Notes under the pieces: generated by a model
The model's input: the letters and a program-made list of their open reading frames with translations, nothing else
The model's database searches: none
Told to the model about the DNA's origin: nothing
Source of the DNA: Cohnella lubricantis
GTDB taxonomy: Bacteria; Bacillota; Bacilli; Paenibacillales; Paenibacillaceae
Length of the DNA: 63,421 bases
Assembly (NCBI RefSeq): GCF_014212015.1
Contig: NZ_JACJVN010000081.1
Span: 1 to 63,421 of the forward strand
Reading direction: 5' to 3'
Part shown: piece after piece, positions 7,721 to 15,989 of the stretch
Layout of the letters: each line of letters starts with the position of its first letter
Numbering within the stretch: position 1 is the stretch's first letter
Position numbers and translations under genes: made by a program

Positions 7721-8853
7721 TATTCTTCCAACGGCCGGAACGCCGCATCACCCAGAGGCAAGCCGATGAAGGCGCCGTAACGCTCTGCTTCGCGGTTTAG
7801 GGCTTCTTCCCACTGCGCGGATGGAACGGACAACCGGAACTCGACATCGAACCGCTTCGTCTTGATCGTCCGCTTCCACACCCCGGCGATCCTCCCGCCG
7901 ATGACGACCATCGGCATGAACATCCCGTTGTTGCCCGGCGCGACGCTAGGAGCTACGGCATCCGGCAGCACGGCGCTTCTGTCCTCGTATCCGAGCAGGT
8001 ATTCGTCGAAGCCGGCCAGCAGATGGACGGAAGCTTTAAGCCCTCTCCCGCTGCTTGGCCTGACGCTGCTTGTTCCGGCATCAACCGAACGGTCCGCCGC
8101 CTCCCACAGCTCTTGATCTCCCGCTTGAAGCCTCGTCAGACCGTGCGCCGCGGCTTCCGTTGCTTCCCGCGCGTCCGCCAGCGTTAGGCCGGCCCACCAG
8201 GCTAGATCCCGAACGCTTGCCGGTCCGTGGCCGGCATAATAGCGCAGCGCCAGCCGCGCCAGCTCTTCTCCCCTGTCCCACACGCCGCCGGGATCGGCCG
8301 GGAGCCATTCGTCCGCGAGCACGAACGTCTGCCGCTTGCCTTCCCTCGGCCCCATGCAGATGCGTCCCGACTGCGCCAACCGCCAGATGATCTGGTAGCC
8401 CCGCTCCTTCTCCGTTCGAATGCCGTTCGCTTCATAGAGCTGCATCAGCGCTTCCCGCGTCATTCGGCCGCCGCCGCGAAGCTCATCCTCGATCAGGCGA
8501 CCGCACCGATCGACGATCTCCTCCGTCAGTCCGAGCTGTTCCAGCCGGCGCTTCTGCTGCGACAGCTTCCGCGAAGCGGACAGCTTCAGCAGCGTGCGCA
8601 GTTCCTCCGGCGGTACGGCGTGAATCGTCCCCCGCAGCGGCCACGAGAGCACGATTCTCCGCTCCTCGATCGCCCGCTCGACGTCGGCCAGCGTTGCCCC
8701 GCGCGTCCGCGAGGCGATCGCCCAGACCGCCTGATGGTAATCCTGCGCCTGCATCGCCCCGAGATGGCGGACGACGTCTTCCGGCTTGGCGAATCTATCG
8801 CGCGCGATGCGTTGATTCAGCAATCGACGGCAGGGGATGTTCATCTCTCTCAT
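7720..8853 (-). CDS. AlkZ/YcaQ-like HTH_42 winged-helix protein, probable DNA glycosylase
   Basis: A 377-residue protein of the HTH_42 (winged-helix DNA-binding, COG3214) superfamily. Seen: N-terminal LxxQRIARDRF, then LGAMQAQDYHQA, giving a Q-x-Q motif at residues ~35-37; LSWPLRGTIHAVPPEEL around 70-86, a strong family signature; and a C-terminal GYEDRS segment with VIGGRIAGVWKR. In the AlkZ and YcaQ/AlkX subfamilies a similar Q-x-Q or Q-x-D motif catalyses base excision at DNA crosslinks or alkylated bases; substrate and activity here are inferred. The ATG at 8853 follows GGAGG by 6 bp and overlaps the stop of a micro-ORF by ATGA. An upstream in-frame TTG (8859) is less likely. Confidence 0.75.
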   Translation of the reverse strand: MREMNIPCRRLLNQRIARDRFAKPEDVVRHLGAMQAQDYHQAVWAIASRTRGATLADVERAIEERRIVLSWPLRGTIHAVPPEELRTLLKLSASRKLSQQKRRLEQLGLTEEIVDRCGRLIEDELRGGGRMTREALMQLYEANGIRTEKERGYQIIWRLAQSGRICMGPREGKRQTFVLADEWLPADPGGVWDRGEELARLALRYYAGHGPASVRDLAWWAGLTLADAREATEAAAHGLTRLQAGDQELWEAADRSVDAGTSSVRPSSGRGLKASVHLLAGFDEYLLGYEDRSAVLPDAVAPSVAPGNNGMFMPMVVIGGRIAGVWKRTIKTKRFDVEFRLSVPSAQWEEALNREAERYGAFIGLPLGDAAFRPLEE

Positions 8854-8936
8854 CGGCAACCTCCGAACGGCATCGTCATAGGCTTTAGCATAAGCAAAAG
8901 TATAGGCATAGACATAGGCATAGGCAAGGAGCTCAT
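8850..8936 (-). CDS. 28-residue Met/Pro-rich micro-ORF coupled to both neighbours
   Basis: An ATG at 8936 overlaps the stop of the upstream membrane gene (ATGA), and the TGA at 8852-8850 overlaps the ATG of the HTH_42 gene (again ATGA). The 28 codons hold seven Met and five Pro in a pattern like LPMPMSMPILLLMLKPMTMP, with Leu in the centre and one Lys. The DNA contains near-tandem CCTATG hexamers, which keep frame. The codons for Phe-Gly-Gly near the end carry the GGAGG site of the next gene. It has only a weak site of its own (AAGAGG next to the start), so it would depend on coupling. It may be a real small hydrophobic peptide, a coupling device, or just a hexamer repeat that happens to be open. 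No known family recognised. Confidence 0.4.
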   Translation of the reverse strand: MSSLPMPMSMPILLLMLKPMTMPFGGCR

Positions 8937-9340
8937 ACCTCTTGCACGCCTGCGGGCTGATAGGCCAGTCGCCAAGCCTTCCGCGTAATGGCGATGGACA
9001 GCCAGAAGATCAGCAGCGCGGCGACGGGGTGAAAGGCTCCTGCGATCGGCGCTTGGCTGGTCAGGCTGGCTGTCGCGTACATCAACATGATCAAGAGGAA
9101 CAGACTGAAGCTTAACCACCGCATGCTTGCAGGCAATCTGCCTAAGAAGCTGACGATCAGCATGAAGATCGGCACGTATTCAAAGATTTTGACAAAGGTC
9201 GTATGATAGTCCCACTTCACCGGATCGACGAAGATCGCATATCCTGCAAGAAAGACCTGCACCGCCAAGCAAAGAGCGAAGATAACAGCTAAATAAAAAT
9301 AGATTATACGAGACACACGAGCTCCGCTTCTCCTCTTCAA
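8933..9340 (-). CDS. Four-helix membrane protein, DUF6220-like
   Basis: A 135-residue integral membrane protein. Four hydrophobic segments are visible (about residues 10-35, 51-68, 74-92 and 100-118), separated by short charged loops; a His-Pro pair (FHPVAALLIF) opens the last one. The layout, with FLAGYAIFVDP after the first helix, resembles the DUF6220 family, whose function is unknown. The start is TTG at 9340, 9 bp after GAGGAG, and 6 bp after the stop of the DUF4097 gene. Its stop overlaps the start of the micro-ORF. Confidence 0.65.
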   Translation of the reverse strand: MKRRSGARVSRIIYFYLAVIFALCLAVQVFLAGYAIFVDPVKWDYHTTFVKIFEYVPIFMLIVSFLGRLPASMRWLSFSLFLLIMLMYATASLTSQAPIAGAFHPVAALLIFWLSIAITRKAWRLAYQPAGVQEV

Positions 9341-9346
9341 AGCCGA

Positions 9347-10027
9347 TCACTCCTCTATTAGGATATTGCCGTTATTCGTTCTTAATTTGATCGTTTGATC
9401 CCCATTGCCGACAGCGGGCTTCCAATCGCGGCTTCCAAATACGTTGATCTTGCCGTTAACGGCGCGCAGGTCGAAGGCGGCATTGGCCGGCCGGTTCTCC
9501 GTCTCGATTCGGATATTGCCGTTGTTCGATCTCAAATCCAAGCTGCGATCCAAATCCTCTGCGAGCACCGTGATAGACCCGTTATCGACTGTTCCGGCGA
9601 TATCCGCGTCCACATGATCCATCCGTATGCTGCCGTTGTTGGAATGAACCTTCACTTGCATCTTGTCCGGAACATAGACGGTGAGGCGAAGCTGTCGAAC
9701 GCCGGATAACAAATCCACAACCATCCTAGCAGCCGTTGCCGTTCCTATGCGCAACGTGCCGTCCTCTTCCTTCACTTGCAGCTTCACGCTCGCTTCTTTG
9801 CGTTCAGTGCCGGACAGCTCCGCATGAAGATCCTCGTCTTCCGAAGGCAGCAACTCGATCTTGCCGTTATCCAATCGAACATCGACCGCGGCGAGAGATG
9901 CGGCAGCGACTGTGGCGGACTGCCGAATCTCGTGCCGCTCCGCCGCGAAGAAGGTAATCAAACTGCCGACGCCGCCGATGAGCATCAGAGCGATGGCCAA
10001 TTGGATTCCGCGTCTTGGCTTACTCAT
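9347..10027 (-). CDS. Membrane-anchored DUF4097 beta-repeat protein
   Basis: A 226-residue protein with one N-terminal membrane segment (~9-28) and an extracytoplasmic region of beta repeats. Six copies of a turn of the form NGxI are seen (Asn-Gly near 54, 131, 149, 169, 191 and 219), the pattern of the DUF4097 putative-adhesin family (as in LiaG-type proteins). It probably sits on the outer face of the membrane as a small beta-helix. The ATG at 10027 overlaps the stop of the DUF1700 gene by 8 bp, with GGAGGG upstream. DUF1700 and DUF4097 genes often follow a PadR regulator; the physiological role is not established. Confidence 0.8.
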   Translation of the reverse strand: MSKPRRGIQLAIALMLIGGVGSLITFFAAERHEIRQSATVAAASLAAVDVRLDNGKIELLPSEDEDLHAELSGTERKEASVKLQVKEEDGTLRIGTATAARMVVDLLSGVRQLRLTVYVPDKMQVKVHSNNGSIRMDHVDADIAGTVDNGSITVLAEDLDRSLDLRSNNGNIRIETENRPANAAFDLRAVNGKINVFGSRDWKPAVGNGDQTIKLRTNNGNILIEE

Positions 10028-10580
10028 GCTTTAACCCTCCTTTCACAAGCTTGGCGTTGTAACGCAAATAGGAGACGAAGCCTTTGAGTGCCTTTCGACT
10101 TACGTAGCTCATGCCGATGGACATCAAGATTCCGAGCCCCGCCAGCCCAATGGATGCGAACGAGGCAAACAGGTCGAAGGACTTCGGAGACAGAATCAAG
10201 TTCAACAGAACAACCAACGGCGATACCAGAAGAGAAAGACCCATCGCCCATCCCGAGAGAAGAAGACTCGCTAGGCCGATGAACGGCCCCAGGACGATGA
10301 CGATATTGAAGAAGCCTAAGCCGACGGCCGCCCATGCCGCTCGGAAGAGATTGCCGGCCGATGTCTTCGCTTCAGCCTTGTCCAGGTAATGGACGGCCAG
10401 CAGCTCCTTCGCGATCTGGGCCGGCGAGCCCAGCGACGCGGCGATCTCCTCCTCCGTCTTCCCCTTCTCCAAGCCGATGTCGAAGTGCTCTTGAAAGTCC
10501 TGCACGATATCTAGACGTTCCTCGTTCGGAAGCCTGCGCAAAGAACGATTCAATTGATCGATAAATTGCTCTCTATTCAT
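10020..10580 (-). CDS. DUF1700/HAAS-domain membrane protein
   Basis: A 186-residue protein. The N-terminal ~65 residues form the HAAS/DUF1700 signature: MNREQFIDQLNRSLRRLPNE, a Gln-Glu-His-Phe-Asp segment, and EIAASLGSPAQIAKELL. Then follow about three hydrophobic segments (~80-102, 108-130, 140-160) and a basic tail. In known systems the HAAS module is proposed to signal between membrane and cytoplasm next to a PadR regulator. It overlaps padR by 8 bp and the DUF4097 gene by 8 bp, so the three are co-expressed. Confidence 0.85.
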   Translation of the reverse strand: MNREQFIDQLNRSLRRLPNEERLDIVQDFQEHFDIGLEKGKTEEEIAASLGSPAQIAKELLAVHYLDKAEAKTSAGNLFRAAWAAVGLGFFNIVIVLGPFIGLASLLLSGWAMGLSLLVSPLVVLLNLILSPKSFDLFASFASIGLAGLGILMSIGMSYVSRKALKGFVSYLRYNAKLVKGGLKHE

Positions 10581-10896
10581 CGTGAACCCCTTCTCTCAAG
10601 ATCTGATGGACGCCATGAATGAACGCCTGCCAATCTTCCTTTAACTGCCGGAGATAGGTTCTTCCTTTGTCCGTCAGTCTGTAATATTTGCGGCTAGGCC
10701 CCTCGTTGGATTCGCGCAGGTAGGTGGTGCAATAGTCTTCCTTCGTCATCCGCCGAAGCAGCGGATAGACGGTGCCTTCGGATATCGCGATTTGCTCGGA
10801 GATGGTCTGCACCAGCTCATAGCCGTAGCGATCTTGCTTGTCAAGCAAGACTAGCACGCAAAGCTCCAATACCCCTTTTTTAAACTGGATGTTCAT
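10573..10896 (-). CDS. PadR-family transcriptional regulator
   Basis: A 107-residue PadR (subfamily 2 size) winged-helix regulator. Visible marks are the N-terminal helix KKGVLELCVLVLLDKQDRYGYELVQTI, the recognition region SEGTVYPLLRRM, and the wing segment GPSRKYYRLTDKGRTYL. It is first in the operon and probably represses its own promoter, relief coming from a ligand or envelope signal; the ligand is unknown. A cluster of GTAC sites lies just upstream and is a likely operator. Confidence 0.93.
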   Translation of the reverse strand: MNIQFKKGVLELCVLVLLDKQDRYGYELVQTISEQIAISEGTVYPLLRRMTKEDYCTTYLRESNEGPSRKYYRLTDKGRTYLRQLKEDWQAFIHGVHQILREGVHDE

Positions 10897-10950
10897 GCCG
10901 GCTTTCCTACCTCATTTCTCTCTCACAGCTATTCACCGCTACTATGCAAT

Positions 10951-11022
10951 ATATAGTACTTGGTTATCGGAAGTACCGTTATGAACAAAATAACACACGG
11001 TACTGTACAATGCAAGGTACTA
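10951..11022. promoter_or_regulatory. Clustered GTAC sites upstream of padR, probable operator
   Basis: Five GTAC tetramers fall within 65 bp, at 10956, 10973, 11000, 11005 and 11017. The first two form an inverted repeat (AGTACTT, 9 bp, AAGTACC); the others lie in GGTACT direct repeats. The stretch is AT-rich (10941-10998), in contrast to the flanks, and contains possible but weak -35/-10 elements for padR. The rest of 10897-11097 has no gene. Confidence 0.45.
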
Positions 11023-11097
11023 ATCGATGTTAGATGATATCCGCTGGCGAAAATAGGTTGCGGCGACCGTAAGCGTTCCAGCACTCGGACGAACGAC

Positions 11098-11151
11098 AAA
11101 AAAAAAGGTTGTCCCAGTCAGGCCCGCTTGCGCAGCCTGATTGGGACAACC
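11098..11151 (-). terminator. Strong intrinsic terminator of proS
   Basis: Arms at 11107-11123 and 11135-11151 (GGTTGTCCCA...TGGGACAACC, with one or two mismatches) form a ~17-bp stem. In the minus direction it is followed by nine T. It ends the rpsB-to-proS unit and insulates the accessory operon. Confidence 0.9.
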
Positions 11152-11172
11152 CCCCGTATTTAGTGATCGATA

Positions 11173-12621
11173 TCAATACGCCCGCGCGAACACGACCGTA
11201 TGCTTCGATTCGTCGCCGCAGACGAGACACTTCGCCTTCGTCTCGCCCGGTTCGAACGGAATGTTCCGACTCGTCGCGCCGGTCTCTTCCTTGACCTGCT
11301 TCTCACACGCTTCGGAGCCGCACCAGCCGGCCAGCGCGAAGCCGCGCTTCTCTTCGAGCGAAGCCTTCAACTCGTCCAGCGTCTCGACGGAGAAGAAGTG
11401 CTCCCCGCGGAACTGCGAAGCGCGCTCGAACATCTGCTGATGCACTTCGTCCAGCATCGTCTGTACTTCGGCGACCAGGTTATCGAGCGGCACCTGCTTC
11501 TTCTCGCCCGTCACACGGGAGACGAGCACGCAGACGCCGTTCTCCAAGTCGCGCGGGCCAAGCTCCAGGCGAACCGGGATGCCGCGCATCTCGTATTCGT
11601 TGAACTTCCAGCCCGGCGACACGTCGGCGCGGTCGTCGACGCGGACGCGGACGCCGGCAGCCTTCAGCTGCGCGTACAGCTCGTCCGTCTTCGCGATCAC
11701 TTGCTCGCGCATCTTCGGCGGGCCGATCGGAATCATGATGACCTGCGTCGGCGCGACCTTCGGCGGCATGACGAGACCGCGGTCGTCGCCGTGCACCATG
11801 ATGAGGGCGCCGATGAGACGCGTGCTCACGCCCCACGAAGTCGTGTGGCAATATTCCTGCGTGTTCTCGCGGCTTAAATACTTGATGTCGAACGCGACGG
11901 CGAAGTTCGTGCCGAGGTAATGCGACGTACCGGCCTGCACCGCGCGTCCGTCCTTCATCATCGCTTCGATCGAGTACGTATCGACCGCGCCGGCGAACTT
12001 CTCTGACGGCGTCTTCTGGCCTTTGATGACCGGAATGGCCAGCACGTTCTCGACGACGTCTGTATAGACGTCGAGCATCTTCATCGTCTCTTGGCGCGCG
12101 TCCTCTTCGGTCTCGTGCGCCGTATGGCCTTCCTGCCACAGGAATTCGCTCGTGCGCAGGAACGGCAGCGTTCTTTTCTCCCAACGAACGACGTTCGCCC
12201 ATTGGTTAATGAGCAGCGGCAGATCGCGGTACGAATTGATCCACTTCGAATACATATGACCGATCATCGTCTCGGACGTCGGACGGATCGCGAGGCGCTC
12301 CTCCAGCTTCTCTCCGCCTGCCTCGGTTACCCAAGGCAGCTCCGGATTAAAGCCTTCGACGTGCTCCTTCTCCTTCTGGAAGAAGCTCTCCGGAATGAAC
12401 AGCGGGAAGTACGCGTTGCGGTGTCCCGTATCCTTGAAGCGCTTGTCGAGCGCACCTTGAATGTTCTCCCACAGCTCATAGCCGTCCGGCTTGAACACGA
12501 TGCAGCCGCGAACCGGCGAATAGTCCATCAGATCAGCTTTCTTAATGACGTCGATATACCAACGCGAGAAATCTTCGCCTTGCGGCGTAATCTCGGTCAC
12601 AAACGCTTTGTCCTTCGACAT
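11173..12621 (-). CDS. proS: Prolyl-tRNA synthetase, archaeal/eukaryotic-type (ProS type 3)
   Basis: A class II synthetase that charges tRNA-Pro, 482 residues. The N-terminus (FVTEITPQGEDFSRWYIDVIKKADL), motif 2 region (NQWANVVRWEKRTLPFLRTSEFLWQEGHTAH, given here only as its key RxE-FLWQEGH elements), C-terminal Cys pairs (CGSEAC and CLVCG, probable zinc site) and final Tyr mark the archaeal/eukaryotic form. The bacterial form in B. subtilis is ~565 residues with an INS editing domain between motifs 2 and 3; that insertion is absent here. Ala-tRNA-Pro clearance would need a separate protein. It occupies the usual place between rseP and polC. ATG at 12621 follows GGGGGTTGGAG. Confidence 0.95.
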   Translation of the reverse strand: MSKDKAFVTEITPQGEDFSRWYIDVIKKADLMDYSPVRGCIVFKPDGYELWENIQGALDKRFKDTGHRNAYFPLFIPESFFQKEKEHVEGFNPELPWVTEAGGEKLEERLAIRPTSETMIGHMYSKWINSYRDLPLLINQWANVVRWEKRTLPFLRTSEFLWQEGHTAHETEEDARQETMKMLDVYTDVVENVLAIPVIKGQKTPSEKFAGAVDTYSIEAMMKDGRAVQAGTSHYLGTNFAVAFDIKYLSRENTQEYCHTTSWGVSTRLIGALIMVHGDDRGLVMPPKVAPTQVIMIPIGPPKMREQVIAKTDELYAQLKAAGVRVRVDDRADVSPGWKFNEYEMRGIPVRLELGPRDLENGVCVLVSRVTGEKKQVPLDNLVAEVQTMLDEVHQQMFERASQFRGEHFFSVETLDELKASLEEKRGFALAGWCGSEACEKQVKEETGATSRNIPFEPGETKAKCLVCGDESKHTVVFARAY

Positions 12622-12648
12622 GACGAATCTCCAACCCCCGACAACGGC

Positions 12649-13917
12649 TTAATTTTTGACCAATCTTAAAATATCGTTATAGGTGACGACGACCATCAGC
12701 ACCATCATGAGCGCGAACCCGATGAAGTGCACCATGCTCTCCCGGTTCGGATCGACCGGCTTGCCCCTCACCGCTTCCAGCCCGATGAAGATCAGGCGGC
12801 TGCCGTCCAGCGCGGGAATCGGCAGCAGGTTGAAGATGCCGAGATACAGGCTCAAGATGGCGGCCCATAACGTCGTCTGCGGCAAGCCCTGCTTGGCGAT
12901 CTCGCCGGTCATCTGCGCGGTGCGCACCGGTCCGCCTAAGTCGTCGAGCTTAAATTCTCCGAAGATGAGCTTGCGGAAGCTCTCGAAAATATTCTTGGTT
13001 GTGTCCACCATGGACGTCCCCGCATACTTCAGCGTCTCTCCGATGCCCGGACGCCTCATCTCGGGACTGAGGTAAACGCCGACCTTCGCGGTCGTCTTGT
13101 CCGGCGTGACGCTGATCGTCAGCTCCTTGCCCTTCCGTTCGACGACCCACTTCATCGGTTTGCCGGCGGATTCGGTAATCTTCCCGACCAGCACGCTGCT
13201 GTCGCCGACGAGCGGCTCGCCGTCGACCGACTTCACCCAGTCGCCCTTCTGCAGTCCGGCTTGCGCGGCCGGCATGCCCGATTCCGTTCCGCTGATGAAC
13301 ACCTTCGAGGAGTTCTGGACGGGGACGCCGGACATCTGAATGTAGAGCAGGAACAAGCAGAAAGCCAATATAAAGTTCATCAGAGGCCCGGCGAAGATCG
13401 CCATCGCGCGCTTGCCGACCGATACGCCGCCGAACTGGCGGTTAATCGGCGCGATCTGCGTCTCTTGGCCTCTGGCGACGATGAGCGCTTGCGGATGTAC
13501 GCTGTACCGCTGAATATCGTCGTCTACGTCCAGCGTGATGAACAAATCTCTATCCAAATCAAGCGCCTTGATCTCGCCGCGCATGATGTTCGTTCGTTCA
13601 TCAAGACGATCCAGGTAGAAGCGCGTCACCAGCCCGTCCTTGATTCGCACGCCGACGGTCTGGCCCGGCTGCATCTCCACCACTTCGGGATCTTCTCCGG
13701 CCATCCGCACGAATCCGCCTGCTGGCAGCAAACGCAATGTATAGCGCGTCTCGCCGCGCTTAATCGAGAACAGCTTCGGGCCGAAGCCAATGGCGAATTC
13801 TCGCACGAGGATGCCGGCGCGGCGGGCGAAGTAGAAATGTCCGAATTCATGAATCGAGACGAGCAAGAAGAATACGAGAACCGTCAGGAATACGACCTGT
13901 ACCATTTGCATGAGCAT
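12649..13917 (-). CDS. rseP: Site-2 metalloprotease RseP/RasP
   Basis: An intramembrane zinc protease that cleaves anti-sigma factors and leader-peptide remnants, 422 residues. The zinc motif HEFGH lies at residues 23-27 in the first membrane helix; a second membrane segment (AIFAGPLMNFILAFCLFLLY) precedes a PDZ domain (~205-285), and the third zinc ligand is in NLLPIPALDGSRL near the C-terminus, followed by the last helix. The cytoplasmic/extracytoplasmic insert between helices 1 and 2 resembles that of Bacillus RasP. It sits between dxr and proS. Confidence 0.96.
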   Translation of the reverse strand: MLMQMVQVVFLTVLVFFLLVSIHEFGHFYFARRAGILVREFAIGFGPKLFSIKRGETRYTLRLLPAGGFVRMAGEDPEVVEMQPGQTVGVRIKDGLVTRFYLDRLDERTNIMRGEIKALDLDRDLFITLDVDDDIQRYSVHPQALIVARGQETQIAPINRQFGGVSVGKRAMAIFAGPLMNFILAFCLFLLYIQMSGVPVQNSSKVFISGTESGMPAAQAGLQKGDWVKSVDGEPLVGDSSVLVGKITESAGKPMKWVVERKGKELTISVTPDKTTAKVGVYLSPEMRRPGIGETLKYAGTSMVDTTKNIFESFRKLIFGEFKLDDLGGPVRTAQMTGEIAKQGLPQTTLWAAILSLYLGIFNLLPIPALDGSRLIFIGLEAVRGKPVDPNRESMVHFIGFALMMVLMVVVTYNDILRLVKN

Positions 13918-14010
13918 CTACCCCCGTTGCCTGTGACGGCTGTCCTTAGATTAACATTATTCTCCGAGGCGTTACAAGAGAATACGGCGACGGCGGCAAA
14001 TTGACTTCAT

Positions 14011-15159
14011 TTATTTCAAAGCGGCTGCTTCCCGGCGAGCCCATGCGTCGGTGTCCAGTATCGCGGCTAACTCCGGAAGCGGCGTAACCGTATGCTTGGC
14101 CAGCACCCGCTCAATAATGGTCTCGATGGCGAGGAATGGAATCTCCCCGCGCAGGAACCTTGCGACCGCGGCTTCATTCGCCGCGTTGAACACCGTCGGA
14201 GCGGTGCCGCCGACGCGGCCTGCTTCATAGGCGAGACGAAGGCAAGGATATCGTTCGAAGTCCATCTCGCGAAAATGCAGCGCACCCGCCTTGACCAAAT
14301 CCAGCGGCGAAGCCGGGGAAGGCTTGCGCTCCGGGTACGTGAGCGCGTATTGGATCGGCACCCGCATATCGGGGTTGCCGAGCTGCGCGATAACGCTCGT
14401 GTCGGCGAATTCGACCATCGAGTGCACGATGCTCTCCGGATGGAGCACAACGTCGATCCGGTCATATGGCAGATCGAACAGCCAATGCGCTTCGATCACC
14501 TCCAAGCCCTTGTTAACCATCGTCGCCGAATCGATCGTAATCTTCGCGCCCATCGACCAGTTCGGATGCTTCAGCGCATCTTCGACGGTGACGTTCGTCA
14601 GTTCTTCGCGCGTCCGATCGCGGAAGCTTCCGCCGGAGGCGGTAATGACGAGCCGCTTGACGGCTCCGCGATTCTCCCCGTTCAAGCATTGGAAGATCGC
14701 CGAGTGCTCGCTGTCCACGGGCAGAATGGGCACGCCCTTGTCAGCCGCGCGCTTCATGACGATATGCCCTGCCGTCACCAGCGTCTCCTTGTTCGCAAGG
14801 CCGATCGCGGCTCCCGCCTCGATCGCCGCCAGCGTCGACGTCAGGCCCAGACTTCCAACCAGCGCGCAGACGACATAGTCGGCTCCGGCGCCGGCTGCGA
14901 CCTCGATTAGTCCCTCTTCGCCGAAGACGACCTTCGTCCCTCCGGGCAGACGGGAGCGGATATCTTCCGCCAGCTCGAGCGTCGCGACGGAGACGATCCG
15001 CGGGCGGAACACGGCTGCCTGATCAAGCAGAAGCTCGACGTTCGTGCCCGCGGCGAGCCCGACGACTTCGTAAGCTTCGGGGTCGCGCGAGACGACGTCG
15101 AGCGTCTGGGTGCCGATCGAGCCGGTGCAGCCAAGCACAGCTATTTTTCTCATCGACAT
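14011..15159 (-). CDS. dxr: 1-deoxy-D-xylulose 5-phosphate reductoisomerase
   Basis: The second step of the MEP isoprenoid pathway: DXP plus NADPH to MEP. 382 residues, normal length. Seen: NADPH-binding [10 protein letters not shown] at 10-19, GLANKETLV at ~120-128, metal-binding Asp149 and Glu151 in PVDSEHSA, the flexible-loop region ASGGSFRDR, and [21 protein letters not shown]. The ATG at 15159 is 4 bp after AGGAG; an in-frame ATG two codons later has longer spacing and is also possible. Its product feeds undecaprenyl phosphate synthesis, where uppS, three genes upstream, acts. Confidence 0.97.
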   Translation of the reverse strand: MSMRKIAVLGCTGSIGTQTLDVVSRDPEAYEVVGLAAGTNVELLLDQAAVFRPRIVSVATLELAEDIRSRLPGGTKVVFGEEGLIEVAAGAGADYVVCALVGSLGLTSTLAAIEAGAAIGLANKETLVTAGHIVMKRAADKGVPILPVDSEHSAIFQCLNGENRGAVKRLVITASGGSFRDRTREELTNVTVEDALKHPNWSMGAKITIDSATMVNKGLEVIEAHWLFDLPYDRIDVVLHPESIVHSMVEFADTSVIAQLGNPDMRVPIQYALTYPERKPSPASPLDLVKAGALHFREMDFERYPCLRLAYEAGRVGGTAPTVFNAANEAAVARFLRGEIPFLAIETIIERVLAKHTVTPLPELAAILDTDAWARREAAALK

Positions 15160-15193
15160 CTTACTCCTTGTTGTCTAACTATGTACCGCTCGC

Positions 15194-15985
15194 TTACACG
15201 GGCAGCAGATGAAGCAAATGCACGATCGGGAACACGATCAGCCAGCTGTCTGTCCGGTCGAGCACGCCGCCGTGGCCCGGCAGCAATTGGCCCGAGTCCT
15301 TGACGCCGCGCAGCCGCTTGTAGGCAGACTGGATCAGATCGCCCATCGTGCCCGCTACCGCTGCGGCTAGTCCAATCGTGATCGCGCGCCCGATCCCAAG
15401 CCACTCCGGTTCGATCAGGCTGAAGATGATGCCCACGACCACAGCAATGACAAGGCCGCCGACGGCGCCTTCGATCGTCTTGTTCGGGCTGATGGCCGGC
15501 CACAGCTTGCGCTTGCCGAACGCACGCCCAATGAAGTAGGCGCCGGCGTCCGACGCCCAGATGCAGAAGAACGTCAGCAGGCACCAGAACAAGCCATGCG
15601 GCAAATCGCGCGTCTCCGCCATATAACGGAAGCCGAGGCCGATATAGATGACACCTAAGTACAGCAGCGCAGCTTGGTCCAGCGTCGTGCGGTTCTTGCT
15701 GGTAACGGTCGCCGCGAGCAGGAGGAACATCGCCAGCCATGCCGCTGTCAGAATCGGAGGCTCCGTCCAGCCGAACGGCAAATTCGGCAGCGACAGAACC
15801 AGAACGGCCGCGAAGCCGATCAGCACATCGCCCCTCATCTTCGGCAAGTTGTTCAGGCGGACGTATTCGCCATATCCAAGCAGCGCCAGCAGCGCTAGCA
15901 GCGCTTCATAATATCCATCTCCGAGAAGCAGCAGAGCGATAAAGGCCGCTCCGGCCACGATCCCGGTAACTAACCGTTGACCCAT
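15194..15985 (-). CDS. cdsA: Phosphatidate cytidylyltransferase
   Basis: CDP-diacylglycerol synthase, which converts phosphatidic acid and CTP to the precursor of all bacterial phospholipids. 263 residues with about eight hydrophobic segments. The C-terminal family signature is complete (KRLRGVKDSGQLLPGHGG then VLDRTDS), carrying the acidic residues that bind metal. The ATG at 15985 follows CGGAGGGC within the end of uppS, 4 bp after its stop, so coupling is likely. Confidence 0.96.
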   Translation of the reverse strand: MGQRLVTGIVAGAAFIALLLLGDGYYEALLALLALLGYGEYVRLNNLPKMRGDVLIGFAAVLVLSLPNLPFGWTEPPILTAAWLAMFLLLAATVTSKNRTTLDQAALLYLGVIYIGLGFRYMAETRDLPHGLFWCLLTFFCIWASDAGAYFIGRAFGKRKLWPAISPNKTIEGAVGGLVIAVVVGIIFSLIEPEWLGIGRAITIGLAAAVAGTMGDLIQSAYKRLRGVKDSGQLLPGHGGVLDRTDSWLIVFPIVHLLHLLPV

Positions 15986-15989
15986 GACG

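Noticed and set aside
11030..11230. 66-codon minus-strand frame over the proS terminator
   Set aside because: It crosses the hairpin and the proS end in another frame and has no ribosome site.
13918..14010. Promoter for rseP (TTGTAA, 18 bp, TAATCT)
   Set aside because: Both boxes are weak and the gene lies within a co-oriented unit, so it is not listed as a feature.
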